From: Aquarana catesbeiana
Taxonomy: Eukaryota > Chordata > Amphibia > Anura > Ranidae
Direction: 5' to 3'
NCBI RefSeq assembly: GCF_042186555.1
Contig: NC_133334.1
Span: 210,550,832 to 210,614,831 of the forward strand
DNA: 64,000 nt
Positions 1-11,215 of this stretch are shown piece after piece (position 1 is the first letter of the stretch; every line of letters begins with the position of its first letter). Under the pieces are notes generated by a model. It had not been told where the DNA came from and did no database searches. It saw only the letters and a list, made by a program, of their open reading frames with translations. Position numbers and translations under genes: made by a program.

Positions 1-861
1 CAATCCAGTATCCAACATACTGTGGATGCGTGATAGTCTAACAACAACAACACCTTGCTGAGTCCCTATACACCATTTGCAATAGATTTTTCCTAATATG
101 GTTCCAAGAGCAATGTCTAACTATTCTAATCTGGGTTGTATTTTGCTCAACTTTTGGGCTAAGTGACCCAATTCTCTCTAGGAGTTTCAGAAATGATGGG
201 ACATCTTTCCCCAAACTGCCATGCTGTACTAATGCGGGGTCTACCCACACCATACCCTATGCTTTACCACCTAGAGTTTCTTTTTTGAATTTGACTAAGG
301 AGCAATCAGCTCTCTCACTAAAGTTGATCGACCACCATCTCTCTTTTATCCATGGTAACCAGACCAATTAGACCCAACAAAGTATATTCATATTTTTACC
401 ATTAATAGTAATGTCAACAATCTGTCAGCTCCTTACTGAGCAGTGTCTGCAAAGAGAATACAGATAGTTAAACAGCTATCTCTCACAGCAACTTCACAAA
501 ACACCAAGTCATCTGTCATCTGACAATCCGCAGCCAACTATCCTGACATTTCTTCTTTATATTGAGGCACTGGGGTTTGGACGACTCTGCTAACTCCCCT
601 GCTCCTTTTGACTCTGCTAAAGTGTTTGACAACATTGCACAGAGACAGCTAATGTGTATGTTAAGGTCCCTACAAGATATAACAAGATGCCTGGATGCAT
701 GATGCACTGTGTGATTGGCCAGCTACATAGCAAACGAGGTTTATTGCTGATTAATGTTAAGTTATGCATTTGGGAGGTAAAAAATGTACATGCATAATAC
801 ATTCTAAGGTGATGACAACTGGGGAAGTCAATAACAGAATATGTAAGGTGTTCTGGTGGAT
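1..861. other. Unresolved intergenic DNA
   Basis: No gene is recognised here. On the minus strand a short open stretch (about 38-253) encodes 71 residues ending in a run of cysteines produced by an ACAACAACA repeat. It matches no family I can name and is flanked by stops. It may be a retroelement remnant, but nothing in it (no protease, RT or zinc-knuckle motif) proves this. Confidence 0.4.
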
Positions 862-1358
862 CATAGCGTGATTATAAAGGCAGAAGGTTTTTTAGCTTAA
901 TAGATTCTTTGCATTATGATAAAAAGCCTTCTGTGTGCAGCAGCCCCCCTCAGCCCCTCTAATACTTACCTGAGGTCCCTCTAAATCCAGCAATGTTGCA
1001 GGAGTGTCTTGGCTACCTGGGACTCCCCTCCTCATTGGCTGAGACAGCAGCGCAGCGCCATTGGCTCATGCTGCTGTCAATCAAAGTCAGTCAGCCAATG
1101 ATGAGAGAAAGGGGGCAGGGCCGGGCCACCGCTCCATGTATTAATGGACACAGGGAGCTGCGGCTTGGCTTGGGTGCCCTCATAGGAAGCTGCTGGCTGT
1201 GGGGGCACTCAACAGGAGGGAGGGGTCAGGAGCACCGAAGAGGGACCCGAGAAGAGGAGGATCTGGTCTTCTCTGTGCAAAACCATTACACTGGGCAGGT
1301 AAGTATAAAATGTTTGTTATTTTTAACTAAAAAAATTAGACTTTACAATCACTTTTAA
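862..1358 (-). mobile_element. TTAA-type MITE, copy 1
   Basis: This block aligns, in reverse complement, with the element at 29975-30501. Shared segments include AAATAACAAACATKTTATAC followed by TTACCT, a TTTTGCACAGAG block, and the CCAATGG/TTGGCTCA region in the GC-rich centre. The right end has TTAA at 1355-1358 next to a terminus resembling TTAAAGGATCACTAAAG. The left end is degraded (about 862-880), so that boundary is approximate. It is non-coding; the open frame at 993-1358 is incidental to the GC-rich centre. TTAA termini point to piggyBac-type mobilisation, which is an inference. Confidence 0.65.
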
Positions 1359-1369
1359 CAACAGAATGC

Positions 1370-2160
1370 AATACCAAGCTGTAGTTTCTAGAGCAAGCAA
1401 GATGCTTTTATTAAATGAGATATAGACTTATCAGAAAGAAACATAATCTTGCCACTGTAGAAAGCAATAAAACATAAATAAAGTGCCGCGCTAAATACAT
1501 CAACAACAGATGCCTATAAATAAATCTGCATAAAGTGCTAAATGCATGTGCTAAATCAACAATCTAACAAAATCTGTAAGATGCACAAACTTTGAATAAA
1601 GTGCTTCAGTGTATGTACTAAAATCAAAAATCTGTGCACAGTGACATAATATTAATGCACATACTAAAGTTAATAATGAAGTTCATACGCTACAAACAAA
1701 ATCTTGTGATGGTGCTCCAGGTGCATCAACGTGACATCAAACATGGTGCTCCCCCTGTGAGATTCTGCTCACTTCAGGGAGTGTGAACGCAAAATTAAGT
1801 TTGGTCAAAACATGCTTGTGAACCACCCCTGGATTCTGTGTAAATGGACTCAATGGGATCCTGGGATATCCACTGATGTGTTCCTTCGTAATTATAAAAA
1901 ACAAGGTCTGGATAGTGTTTTACCTTTTTAAAACGTCTTTATTTAAATGAAATCATTCAGGGTACTCACATGTTGCAGGTGCTAAAGCGCACCACTCTAT
2001 AGCAGGTAAATTCAAATCAAATGAAATGTCAAGTCCCTCCACAGCAAATCGAGCCAGGTGCCTCCTACACTGTCCTGTCCCCTCCCCAACATTTGTCGAC
2101 ACAGAGAATTGTCACGTGTTTTCCTCAAGGGGATTGTACAAAAGCATTTCTTGAACATGC
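1370..2160. other. Unresolved A/T-rich DNA with loose internal repeats
   Basis: No gene is seen. Between about 1480 and 1680 the motifs AATAAAGTGC, TGCTAAAT and AAATCTG recur at irregular 50-100 base spacing, as in the untranslated ends of Penelope-like elements of amphibians. That assignment is weak. A second half (1700-2100) contains repeated GGTGCTCC words and no recognisable termini. Confidence 0.35.
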
Positions 2161-2164
2161 AGTT

Positions 2165-2465
2165 TAGTTGGTAAGAGTGCAGAGTAGGGCAACTAAATTA
2201 AACTGAATTGCATTTATTATCCCTTAGAAAGAGGCTTTTAAGAGGGTATTTGATCACTTTGTATGAATACATATATGGTCCACATAGTAAACTTTAAAAT
2301 GTTCACTTTAAAGTAATTGTACAGGTAAAGGGGCATTCTTTGCATCTGGAAGGAAAGAAGTTTAACTTCTGTATACAGTATATTACTACCTTAGAGGATC
2401 AGGAAGGATTTTTTTCCCTGTTGGAATTAAAGAGTACCACACTTTTGTTGAGAAAAAACATTCCC
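2165..2465 (+). pseudogene. CR1-like LINE, 3' end fragment
   Basis: The segment matches by eye the C-terminal coding tail and 3' end of the minus-strand LINE near 59.9-60.2 kb. It has a stretch equivalent to VQRRAIKLIRG, then a block readable as ITLYEYIYGPHS, then a GGGCATTCTTTGCATCTGG block matching the RGHSLLLEEKRFNL tail of the other copy. The reading frame is broken by several indels and no start survives. It is a 5'-truncated, dead LINE copy of the kind CR1-clade elements usually leave. Confidence 0.6.
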
Positions 2466-2819
2466 CTCTAGGTACATTGCAAGGGTTTTAACAAACTTTG
2501 TTGTAGGTTCCTACCTTTTGTTACTCTGAAGAAATCCCTCTGTGTTTGCCTCGGTCCATGTGGAAAGTGAATTTACTGGGAGTTTCATAATTATCAATCA
2601 GCTGCAGCATTTGCAGGGCTCCAATGAGGAAAATCTCCGGGTCTGCATCCCTTTAGACGTGATTTCCTACTGGGAGTATCTCACCAAAAATTACATTTTT
2701 GTTAGAGGGGAACCCTGAAATCTGATTTGTATTTTAGTGCAGACTTCTGGGAAAATTAGTGAGCCAATGACACAAACAGGAAATTATGTTTTTGTTGGGC
2801 GTTTTGTACACGTGCTGTG
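2466..2819. other. Unresolved DNA
   Basis: No coding region, terminal repeat or tandem array is recognised. The stretch ends exactly at the TTAA that begins the piggyBac element. Confidence 0.4.
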
Positions 2820-3138
2820 TTAACCACTAGTCGCCCGCGCTATAGCCGAAAGACGGCTACAGTGCGGCGCTCGATTGCCGGGAGGGCGTCCCTGGACGTC
2901 CTCCTGTTTACTCGTTCCCCGCACGCCACCGCGGGCGCACATCGGGGAAAATCTGTGTTGGCCGTGTCCCTTGCTAAATGGCCAATCACACTCACGTGTC
3001 GAATGAGAGATGATCTCAAGTGTAAACATATGAGATCATCTCTCATTGCCGGCTCTCCCTCCTCACACAGAGACCGCGTGTGAGGAGGGAGAGCGACCTG
3101 TGCTGCAGCTTGTGAGTTCAACAGTAAAAAAACAGTAA

Positions 3139-3690
3139 ATGCAGTGCCCACAGTACCTGTCAGTGCCATCTGTCAGTGCCATCTGTCAGTGCCACCTGTC
3201 AGTGCCATCTGTCATCATTGCCATCTGTCAGTGCCATTTGTCATCAGTGCTATCTGTCAGTGCCATTTGTCATTGCCATCTGTCAGTGCCATCTATCATC
3301 AGTGCCATCTGTCATCAGTGCCATCTGTCATTGCCATCTGTCATTGCCATCAGTCATTGCCATCAGTCATTGCCATCAGTCATCGCCATCTGTCAGTGCC
3401 ATCTGTCAGTGCCATCTGTCATCAGTGCCACCTGTCAGTGCCATCTGTCATCAGTGCCACCTGTCAGTGTCTCGTGCCATCTGTTTTCAGTGTCACGTGT
3501 CATCAGCGCCACGTATTAGTGCCATCTGCCATCAGTGTCACGTGTCATCAGTGCCACGTATCAGTGCCATCTGTCATCAGTGCCACATCAGTGTCATGTG
3601 TCATCAGTGCCATCTGTCATCAGTGTCATCAGTGTCACGTGTCATCAGTGCCATCTGTCATCAGTGCCACATCAGTGTCACGTGTCATCA
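3139..3690 (+). repeat. Minisatellite, GTCAGTGCCATCT family
   Basis: About 40 imperfect units of 12-15 bases (GTCAGTGCCATCT, GTCATCAGTGCCATCT, GTCATTGCCATC) fill this stretch. Later units shift to GTGTCACGTGTCATCA. The array continues after the inserted LTR at 4363-4485, so it was one array before that insertion. All three plus frames stay open and give Cys/His/Ser-rich products, an artefact of a stop-free unit. I see no start context or protein-like composition. Confidence 0.9.
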
Positions 3691-3691
3691 G

Positions 3692-4357
3692 TGTAGTGAT
3701 ATAATAATATGTGTAGAAGTAGTTATGATGTAGAGAGTGGATAGTAGTAGTATAGTGGTATCGTGGGTATGATAATTAATTAGTAAGTACTCTTCCGCAG
3801 CAACCCAATTCTTCCAGAGAGATGCACTTTATTGACTTCCAACACAGAACAAAGTCCAAAGTCCACAGATGACAAAAAATCCGACAGAGTAGATATAATT
3901 CAGAGACCCATGTTCCTAGGTCTGTGTGTTCATACACTGACAAGCCTAACTTAAACTATAGACTGAATGCCGTGTTATATTCACTAGACACTGAATGGCT
4001 GAGCAATTTGATTGGCTGTCTCCATTCAGGTCTTTTATATACTTTAGTCTTTCAGATAGACAACAACTCCCAGCCGTGAACAGCTGCAGTCATAAACCAC
4101 CCCAATTTGCACTCCTGCATATCAACATCAACAAGTCCCGTTAGATATGTGTAATTAGATTAACAGATACCACCTGAACACCCTTTGAAATGTTCAAATA
4201 GACTTGCATAAGATTAACACATCAAAGGGTCTTCAGCTGTCCCCTTGCTATGTTAAAATTCAGTTGACTTGGACAATTCAACTGAATTTCTGGTCAACAT
4301 GGCACCCCAATACAATATTATACATAAATTGGCCAACATATTACAACATATACAACA
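3692..4357 (-). mobile_element. Solo LTR with 5-bp target duplication
   Basis: A 666-bp block starts TGTAGTGATA and ends TATACAACA on the plus strand, so on the minus strand it runs TGTTGTATATG to TATCACTACA, the TG...CA of an LTR. It is flanked by the direct repeat ATCAG at 3687-3691 and 4358-4362, and it splits the minisatellite. On the minus strand there is a TATA-like TATATAAAAG near 4035 and an AATAAAG polyadenylation signal near 3832 in the expected order, so the LTR points left. No internal retroviral sequence is present, so it formed by LTR-LTR recombination. The family is not identified. Confidence 0.85.
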
Positions 4358-4490
4358 ATCAGTGCCATGTATTAGTGCCATCTGTCATCAGTGTCACGTG
4401 TAATCGGTGCCATCTGTCATCAGTGTCACGTAATCAGTGCCATTTGTCATCAGTGTCAGGTGTCATCAGTGCCTTCTGTCATCACCAACA

Positions 4491-4676
4491 ATGTTTAGAA
4501 CATTATTTTCAGCTGAGGAGGCGTACAATATTCTTGCGGCCAACGAGAGCAACAGGGAGTGTGCACCAGAGGAGGAGTTAGAAGAGAAACCATATAATTG
4601 TGCCCAATGTCCTTCCCAACCAGGCCTCTGCATAGTTGACTGTTTCCGCCGTTACCATACTTCACTAAATTATTAG
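4491..4676 (+). pseudogene. Deletion-fused piggyBac transposase remnant (61 aa)
   Basis: An open frame from the ATG at 4491 begins with a start like that of the transposase at 8662 (SAEEAYNILAANES here, TSEEAYTFLSTTDS there). After about 35 residues it jumps to the extreme C-terminus, CAQCPSQPGLCIVDCFRR, the equivalent of the CPSCPDNPGLCIGECFER tail. All catalytic aspartates and the first half of the cysteine-rich domain are gone. The frame is kept across the deletion and ends at a TAG that sits in a 38-bp palindrome (4652-4689). It could be a translated micro-protein, but there is no evidence for expression. Confidence 0.75.
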
Positions 4677-4679
4677 TGA

Positions 4680-5480
4680 AGTATGGTAAACATAACCCTC
4701 ACTTCCTGCCATTTACCTTCACACCCCTTATGCCTCTACTTGCTCTGTAACTGACCCTGGCTTGTTATTCGACCACGCTTCTGCCTACCGATTCTGTTCA
4801 TACCTCTGCCTGATCTGGAACTGACCCTGGCTTGTTATTCGACCACGCTTCTGCCTACCGATTCTGTACATACCTCTGCCTGATCTGGAACTGACCCTGG
4901 ACTGTTTGACCATGCTTTTTGCCTGCCTCTTGGACTGATCTTGTACCCTGCCACTGGACTAGTGGGATTCATAACACAGGGGTCTCACATATATGAGGGG
5001 CTCCAGAATTGTTTTTCTGAAAGAAGAAAACATTTTTTTTTGTTTTCTCATTCCTAGATTAGGGTCCGGAGACTCGGAGGCTTCAAAGAGATTTGGGTGG
5101 GAGAAGCCTCTAACCCTGTCCCCATTCTGTCCTGAACGAGGCCCTACTTCTGCCTGCTGCCTGTAGGACCTATGCCATCATGCCTCTGCCTGTCGCATGA
5201 ACAGACCACACCACATGAACCATGTTCCTGCCTACTACCAGGACCAATATTTTGGCACTGCTGACAATCTCTGCCTGCACTGACCCTGGACTGTATATGG
5301 ACAGTATCCCTGTCTGCTGCCTGTACTGACTATGGACAGTATTCCTGCCTGTTGCCTGGACAATTGCGTTCGCTTTTGCTGACCAAGTCCCTGCCTGCTG
5401 CCTGGACCAGTGCTATCCTCCTGTGGACAACTGCGCTACTAAAACCACAGTTAATCTTTTGTTTACCCTTTGCTTAGCAG
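4680..5480 (+). other. piggyBac 3' region with 70-bp tandem duplication
   Basis: This is non-coding sequence of the element, rich in CTGCCT and CTGACC words. The segment starting CTGACCCTGGCTTGTTATTC at 4751 is repeated at 4821, giving a 70-bp direct duplication with few differences. Further degenerate copies of CTGCCTGCTGCCTG run to about 5420. Confidence 0.65.
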
Positions 5481-5519
5481 AATGTATTTTGGGGTGTAAA
5501 TTTTGGTATATGCATGCTG

Positions 5520-6660
5520 TGTCCCTAGAACACCTGACGGTGTTCCTTACATGTTGGGCCTCTGTATGCGGCCAGGCTGTGTAAAAGTCTCACACATGGT
5601 ATCGCCAAACTCAGGAGGAGTAGCAGAATGTATTTTAGGGTGTCATTTTTGCTATGTACATGCTATGTGTTGGAAATATTTTATAAATGGACAACGTTGT
5701 GTAAAAAAAGCGTTTTCATTTTTTTTCCTCATTTTCTAAAAACTTCTGAAAAAAAAGAACCGTTCAAAAGACTCATCATGCCTCATAGATTATACAATGG
5801 GGTGTTAGCTTTCCAAAATGGGGTCATTTTGTGGGCGTTTCCATTGTCCTGGTGCTCCAGGGCCTTCAAAATTGTAATAGGTGGTTGAGAAATGAGATGT
5901 GTAATTTATGCTCCTAGAATGCCCGAAGGTGCTATTTCAGAGTTGGGTCTCTGTATGTGGCCAGGCTGTGTAAAAGTCTCACACATGTGGTATCACCATA
6001 CTCAGGAAGAGTAGCAGAATGTATTTTGGGGTGTCATTTTTGCTATGTACATGTTATGTGTTGAAAATATCGTATAAATAGATAACTTTGTGCAAAAAAA
6101 AAAAATGCGTTTTCATTTTTTTTGCTCAATTTCCAAAAACTTCTGGAAAAACTGAACCATTCAAAAGACTAGTTATGCCTCATAGATTATACGTTGGGGT
6201 GTCAGCTTTCCAAAGAGGGGTCACTTTGTGGGTGTTTCCATTGTCCTGGTGCTCCAGGGCCTTCAAAAGTGTAGCAGGTAGTCAACAAGTTAGATGTGTC
6301 ATTTATGCTCCTAGAACACCTGATGGTGCTCCCTGCATGTTGGGCCTCTCTATGTGGCTAGGCTGTGAAAAAGTCCCACACATGTGGTATCGCCATACTT
6401 TGGAGGAGTAGCAAAATGTATTTTGGGGCGTCATTTGTGGTATACACATGCCTTGTGAGAGAAATGACAATTTTGTGGAAAAAAAAATCTTCATTTTGCA
6501 AAGAATTGTGGGAAAAATGACAACATCAAAAACCTCACCATGCATCTTACTAAATACCTTGGAATGTCTACTTTCAAAAAAGGGGTCATTTGGGGGGGTA
6601 TTTGTACTTTCCTGGCTTGTTCGTGTCACAAAAAATGAGATAGGCTACCAGTACATCAGG
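5520..6660 (+). repeat. Tandem repeat of about 395 bp, nearly three copies
   Basis: A unit containing CCTAGAACACCTGA, CAGGCTGTGTAAAAGTC, CACACATG-GTATCGCC, GTAGCAGAATGTATTTT, TTCAAAAGACT, CCTCATAGATTATAC and TGGTGCTCCAGGGCCTTCAAA starts near 5522, 5912 and 6309. The third copy diverges after about 6430. The same words, in other orders and orientations, occur in the 3' region of the second piggyBac (24360-24800), so these units belong to the element family and are not a satellite of the locus. Confidence 0.8.
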
Positions 6661-7076
6661 TGTGATCAATTTTTTATGATTTGCACCACAGCTTGTAGAC
6701 TCTCTAACTTTTACACAGACCAAATAATATCCACTAATTTGGGTTATATTTACCAAAGATATGTAGCAGTATAAATTGTGGCCAAAATTTATGAAGAAAA
6801 ATTAATAATTTGCAAAATTTTATCACAGAAACTAAAAAAAATGTGTTTTTTTTCAAAATTTTTGGTCTTTTTTCATTTATGGCGCAAAAAATAAAAAAAC
6901 TGAGAGGTGATCAAATACCACCAAAAGAAAGCTCTATTTGTATGAAACAATGGACAAAAAATTAATTTGGGTACAGTATTACATGACTGAGTAATTGTCA
7001 TTCAAAATGTAAGAGCATCGAAAGCTGAAAATTGGTCTGGGCAGGACGGGGGTTTAAGTGCCCAGTGGGCAAGTGG

Positions 7077-7264
7077 TTAAAGAACACCTCCAGGTAGCCA
7101 TATTGCATTGCATTTTACAGAAAATTTACAGAGCTGCAGATTGAAAAGGAAAGGTAATTTTTAATAACATTCAATTACAATATGACTTGTGTCGCAATTG
7201 TATATGCTATATTATTTTTTGATCTGATATTTTTTTTTCCCATGAAAGTTGAGTTACCCTTTAA
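7077..7264. mobile_element. Short TTAA MITE
   Basis: A 188-bp segment lies between TTAA at 7077-7080, shared with the preceding piggyBac element, and TTAA at 7261-7264. The left end reads TTAAAGAACACCTCCAGG and the right end, on the minus strand, TTAAAGGGTAACTCAAC, giving short imperfect inverted ends. It is A/T-rich and non-coding. It appears to have inserted at, or next to, the target site of the larger element. Confidence 0.55.
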
Positions 7265-7394
7265 CTGTATAAAGCTCTGCTTAATAAGAGTTTCTTGTCT
7301 TCCTCCAGACAAAGTTTGTGTTTTTGTTTTATTTATTTATTTACTCAATTTTCAGTTTGTTAAATCAATGGACACATGTCGTTTTTCAACCTAA

Positions 7395-7842
7395 CTACAG
7401 TATCTCACAAAACTGAGTACACCTCTCAAATTTTTGTAAATATTTTATTATACCTTTTCATGTGACAACACAGAAGAAATGTCACTTTGCTACAATGTAA
7501 AGTAGCGAGTGTGCAGCTTGTATAACAGTGTCAATTTGCTGTCCCCTCAAAATAACTCAACACACAGCCATTAATGACTAAACCGCTGGCAACAAAAGTG
7601 AGTACACCCCTAAGTGAAAATATCCATATTGGGACCAAAGTATCAATATTAGGTGTGGCCACCATTATTTTCCAGCACTGCCTTAACCCTCTTGGGCATG
7701 GAGTTCACCAGAGCTTCACAGGTTGCCACTGGAGTCCTCTTCCACTCCTCTATGACGACATCACAGAGCTGGTGGATGTTAGAGACCTTGCACTCCTCCA
7801 GCTACCTTAAGGATGCCCTACAGATGCTCATTAGGGCAGTTA
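7395..7842 (-). pseudogene. Tc1-like element, 3' half fragment
   Basis: The plus strand starts with ACAGTATCTCACAAAACTGA, a Tc1-type terminal repeat, followed by the subterminal words CTCAACACACAGCCATTAATG and GTGAGTACACCCCTAAGTG. Read on the minus strand, 7842 to about 7650 encodes the C-terminus of a Tc1 transposase, including a stretch equivalent to SNIHQLCDVV, then EEWKRTPVATCEALVNSMPK and RVKAVLENNGGH. The catalytic domain and other end are missing. The break at about 7842 coincides with the first recognisable base of the next piggyBac, which has no 5' end either. Confidence 0.75.
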
Positions 7843-8661
7843 GTGTTAGGCCCCTTCAGGTCTAGGGTACCCCCCTAACCCCCCCAATAAAGTTTTAACC
7901 CCTTGATCACTCCCTGTCGCCAGTGTCGCTAAGCGGTCGTTTTTCTGATCGCTGTATTAGTGCCACAGGTGACGCTAGTTAGGGAGGTAAGTATTTAGGT
8001 TCGCCGTCAGCGTTTTATAGCGTCAGGGACCCCCATACACTACCTAGTAAAGGTTTTAACCCCCTGATTGCCCCCTAGTTAACCCTTTCACCAGTGATCA
8101 CCGTATAACTGTTATGGGTGACGCTGGTTAGTTTGTTATTTATAGTTTCAGGGCACCCGCCGTTTATTAATTAATAAAGGTTTAACCCCCTGATCGCCCA
8201 GCGGTGATATAAGTTAAGTTTTAGGGTCAGATAGGATCTGCGTCGCCCCAGGCAGCGTCAGGTTAGTTCCAGTACTGCTAACACCCACACACGCAGCATA
8301 CACCTCCCTTAGTGGTATAGTATCTGAACGGATCAATATCTGATCCGATCAGATCTATACTAGCGTCCCCAGCAGTTTAGGGTTACCAAAAACGCATTGT
8401 TAGTGGGATCAGCCCAGATACCTGCTAGCACCCGCGTTTAGCCCCTCCTTCCAGCCCAGGCCAGCCCACCCAAGTGCAGTATCAATCGATCACTGTCACT
8501 TACAAAACACTAAGCATACATAACAGCAGTGTTCGCAGAGTCAGGCCTGATCCCTGTGATCGCTAACAGTTTTTTTGGTAGCGTTTTGATACAGTCGCTA
8601 ACAGTCAGGAGCTTTTTTACCTGTGAGTCTCACTAGTGTACCACTAAATTTAGAGCCCAAA

Positions 8662-10604
8662 ATGGCAAATCGAAGGTACACTAGTGAAGAGGCCTACACG
8701 TTTCTGAGCACGACAGATAGTGAAGAGGAAGTCACTCATCTGTCAGATTCAGGCCCAGAATATGAACCTGTAGATGACAGCGGCTCCATGACAGATAGCT
8801 CTGACGATGGAGTTGTGGTCCCTGCCAAGGTCAGGCGTACCAGACCCCGAACTTCTTCTTCTATCGTTGATGTGCAAGAACCGCAGGTCCCTCGTATGGA
8901 GCAGAGCAGTACTAGCGCCACTATTCCTTCTGGTGAACTGGCAAGCACCAGCGGCCTAGTACACCCTGGTCGTAGTCAATCCAGCACTGCAGGATCACGT
9001 GGTAACGTGGCGAGTCCCATAAGTGCAGTTCAAGCTGGTGAGGTGGCAAGCAGAAGTAGTGTCCGGCTGCCACCAAGAAGACGAACACAGGCCCGTCGTG
9101 CCCTTAGTGCCCTTCCTGCTGCATTCACCAATCCTAATTGGGAACCCACCACTTCTGCAGCACCCGTACTTCCCCCATTCACTGGCCAACCCGGCATTCA
9201 GATGGAAACAGTTGATTTTACGTCACTTGATTTTTATTCGCTGTTTTTCACCGAAGATCTCTATAGATCTATTGTGGACCAAAGCAATTTGTACGCTGGT
9301 CAACACATCACCACTATTCCCCAGTCCTCCCTTGCCAGAGATTGGAGACCAATTACAGTTTCCGAATTTAAGCTCTTTCTGGGCCTTTCCCTCAACATGG
9401 ACATAACTAAAAAGAATGAGTTGCGGTCATATTGGTCCACTGATCCAATTCACCATTTGCCCTTGTTCTCTGCCTCCATGACCAGGGCGTGATATGAGCA
9501 GATCTTGCGGTTCATGCACTTCAATGACAATGAACTCTGTAGTCCTTGTGGAGACTCTGGATACGATCGGCTCTACAAAATTCGGCCCCTCGTAAACCAC
9601 TTCAACCAACGTTTTGCAGACTTGTTTACTCCCCATCAAGTTGTCTGCATTGATGAGTCCCTGATTAAGTTTTCTGTCCGCTTGGCATTCAAACAGTACC
9701 TTCCTATCAAGCATGCCAGATACGGGGTCAAGATGCATAAGTTCTGTGACAGGGCCACAGGCTATACATGTGGTTTTATGGTTTACAAGGGATTAGATAG
9801 CCACATAGAGCCGACAAACTGCCCTGACTACATAGGAAGTGCTGTCAAGATTGTGTGGGACTTGGTGTCACCCTTATTCGTAAAGGGGTACTACTTATAT
9901 GTGGATAATTATTACACGAGCGTGCCACTTTTTAGTCACTTGTTTGATCAGCAGATTGGAGCATGTGGAACCGTGCAACCTAATCGCCGGGGCTTTCCCC
10001 AGCGGCTTGTAGATTCCCGTCTTAGGTTGGGGGAGAGAGCCTGCTTCAAGTGTAATAACTTACTCGCTATGAAGTTGAGGGATAATAAGAATGTTTTTGT
10101 TCTTACCTCCCATCATGCAGACACAATGGTCCAAATTACTACGGTGACTGGTGTTGTGGAGAAACCCCTCTGTGTCCACGAATAGAACCAAAATATAGGA
10201 GGGGTGGACCTCAACGACCAGTTGTTGGCGCCGTACCTAATTGCCCGTAAGGCCAGACGCTGGTACAAGAAAGTGTCTATTTATTTCAATTGGCTTTGCT
10301 GAATGCTCATGTGCTATACAGAGCTTCAGGACGGACTGGATCCTTCCTTAAATTCCAGGAAGAGATCGTCAGAGCCCTTCTGTTTCCAGACGGTGCTCCA
10401 CCTCACCTTCCCCAACCAAGTGCAGTAAGCCGGCTGCATGAGAGGCATTTTCTTTATGTCCTCCCAATTACCCCCACCCAACGAACCCCCCAAAAAAGAT
10501 GTCGTGTCTGCAGCAAGCACGGATATAGGCGTGACACCCACTATTATTGTCCCTCCTGTCCTGACAATCCTGGTCTTTGCATTGGTGAATGTTTTGAACG
10601 CTAA
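8662..10604 (+). pseudogene. piggyBac transposase, decayed
   Basis: Homologue of DDD-class piggyBac transposase. An acidic N-terminus starts at the ATG at 8662 (the open frame extends upstream only through a GTG). The catalytic domain follows, with aspartates at 9652 (CIDES), 9904 (YVDNYY) and 10207 (GGVDLND). The C-terminal cysteine-rich zinc-binding domain is CRVCSKHGYRRDTHYYC plus CPSCPDNPGLC. The frame is broken three times: TGA at 9490 in place of an arginine codon (a CpG-type change), TAG at 10183, and a frameshift near 10280. All catalytic residues survive, so inactivation is recent relative to overall decay. No intron is apparent. Confidence 0.9.
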
Positions 10605-10964
10605 CATACACGAGTTGAGTATTAGCATAGGGTACAGCACTGCACAGACTAGGCACACCTTCAAGATGCCATCGCATTTTGAGAGACCCGAACCTGGAAC
10701 CAGTTACAGTTACAAAAGTTACAGTTACAAAAAAAAGTGTAAAAAAATAAAAAAACGTAAAAAAATAAAAAAACCACAAAAAAATATATAAAATAAAAAA
10801 AAAAAAAATAGTTGTTGTTTTATTGTTCTCCCTTTATTCTCTCTCTATTGTTCTGCTCTTTTTTACTGTATTCTATTCTGCAATGTTTTATTGTTAATAG
10901 GTATGCAATTTTTTTATACTTTACTGTTTACTGTGTTATATTGGTAACCATTTTTTTTGTTTTC

Positions 10965-11215
10965 AGGTACGCCATTCAGCTGCAGAGTGGATTTATTTAT
11001 CTTGACAGCAACAGCGTTTGCTCCCACGATACATAAAGCTGTGACTCCAGCGCTGTCGGAGGTGATTTCACCACCACAGTTTAAAAAAAAGAGCAAATAT
11101 GCCGAAGCAGAGCATATATGCCGAAGCATGGGGGCAGTAGGGGCGGAGGAGCGATTTGCTCCTACCTTTTGCGGGTGGATGCCCCCATGCTTCGGCATAT
11201 ATATAGTTTAGGCAC
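10965..11215 (+). repeat. piggyBac 3'-region repeat unit, copy A
   Basis: The segment from AGGTACGCCATTCAGCTGCAG to the CATGCTTCGGCATATATA hairpin arm is repeated at 16178-16400 with few differences, including CTTGACAGCAACAGCGTTTG and GAGGTGATTTCACCACCACAG. The two copies lie on either side of Harbinger 1. They may be an original tandem duplication of the piggyBac 3' region. Confidence 0.8.
11114..11202. repeat. 23-bp-stem hairpin in piggyBac 3' region
   Basis: The arm ATATATGCCGAAGCATGGGG plus GCA (11114-11136) is the exact reverse complement of 11180-11202, with a 43-base spacer containing GGAGCGATTTGCTCC, itself a small palindrome. The equivalent in the second unit is at 16307-16394 with a few changes. 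It may be a transcript-end structure, but the function is unknown. Confidence 0.7.

Larger units (their letters stand above)
2820..7080 (+). mobile_element. Non-autonomous piggyBac element, internally deleted
   Basis: The element is bounded by TTAA at 2820-2823 and 7077-7080, the canonical piggyBac target. The left end begins TTAACCACTAGTCGCCCGCG, and the right end read on the minus strand begins TTAACCACTTGCCCACTGGG. The last 300 bases resemble the right end of the element ending at 25253, including GAAAGCTCTATTTGT and the AAAATTTTTGGTCTTTTTTC block. Inside are a GC-rich 5' part, a minisatellite, a solo LTR insertion, a 61-codon remnant of transposase and a long repetitive 3' region. It cannot encode a transposase and would need one in trans. 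Confidence 0.85.

Noticed and set aside
3139..3733. Three overlapping 126-186 codon open frames
   Set aside because: All three plus frames of the GTCAGTGCCATCT array are open, which is a property of the unit, not of a gene.
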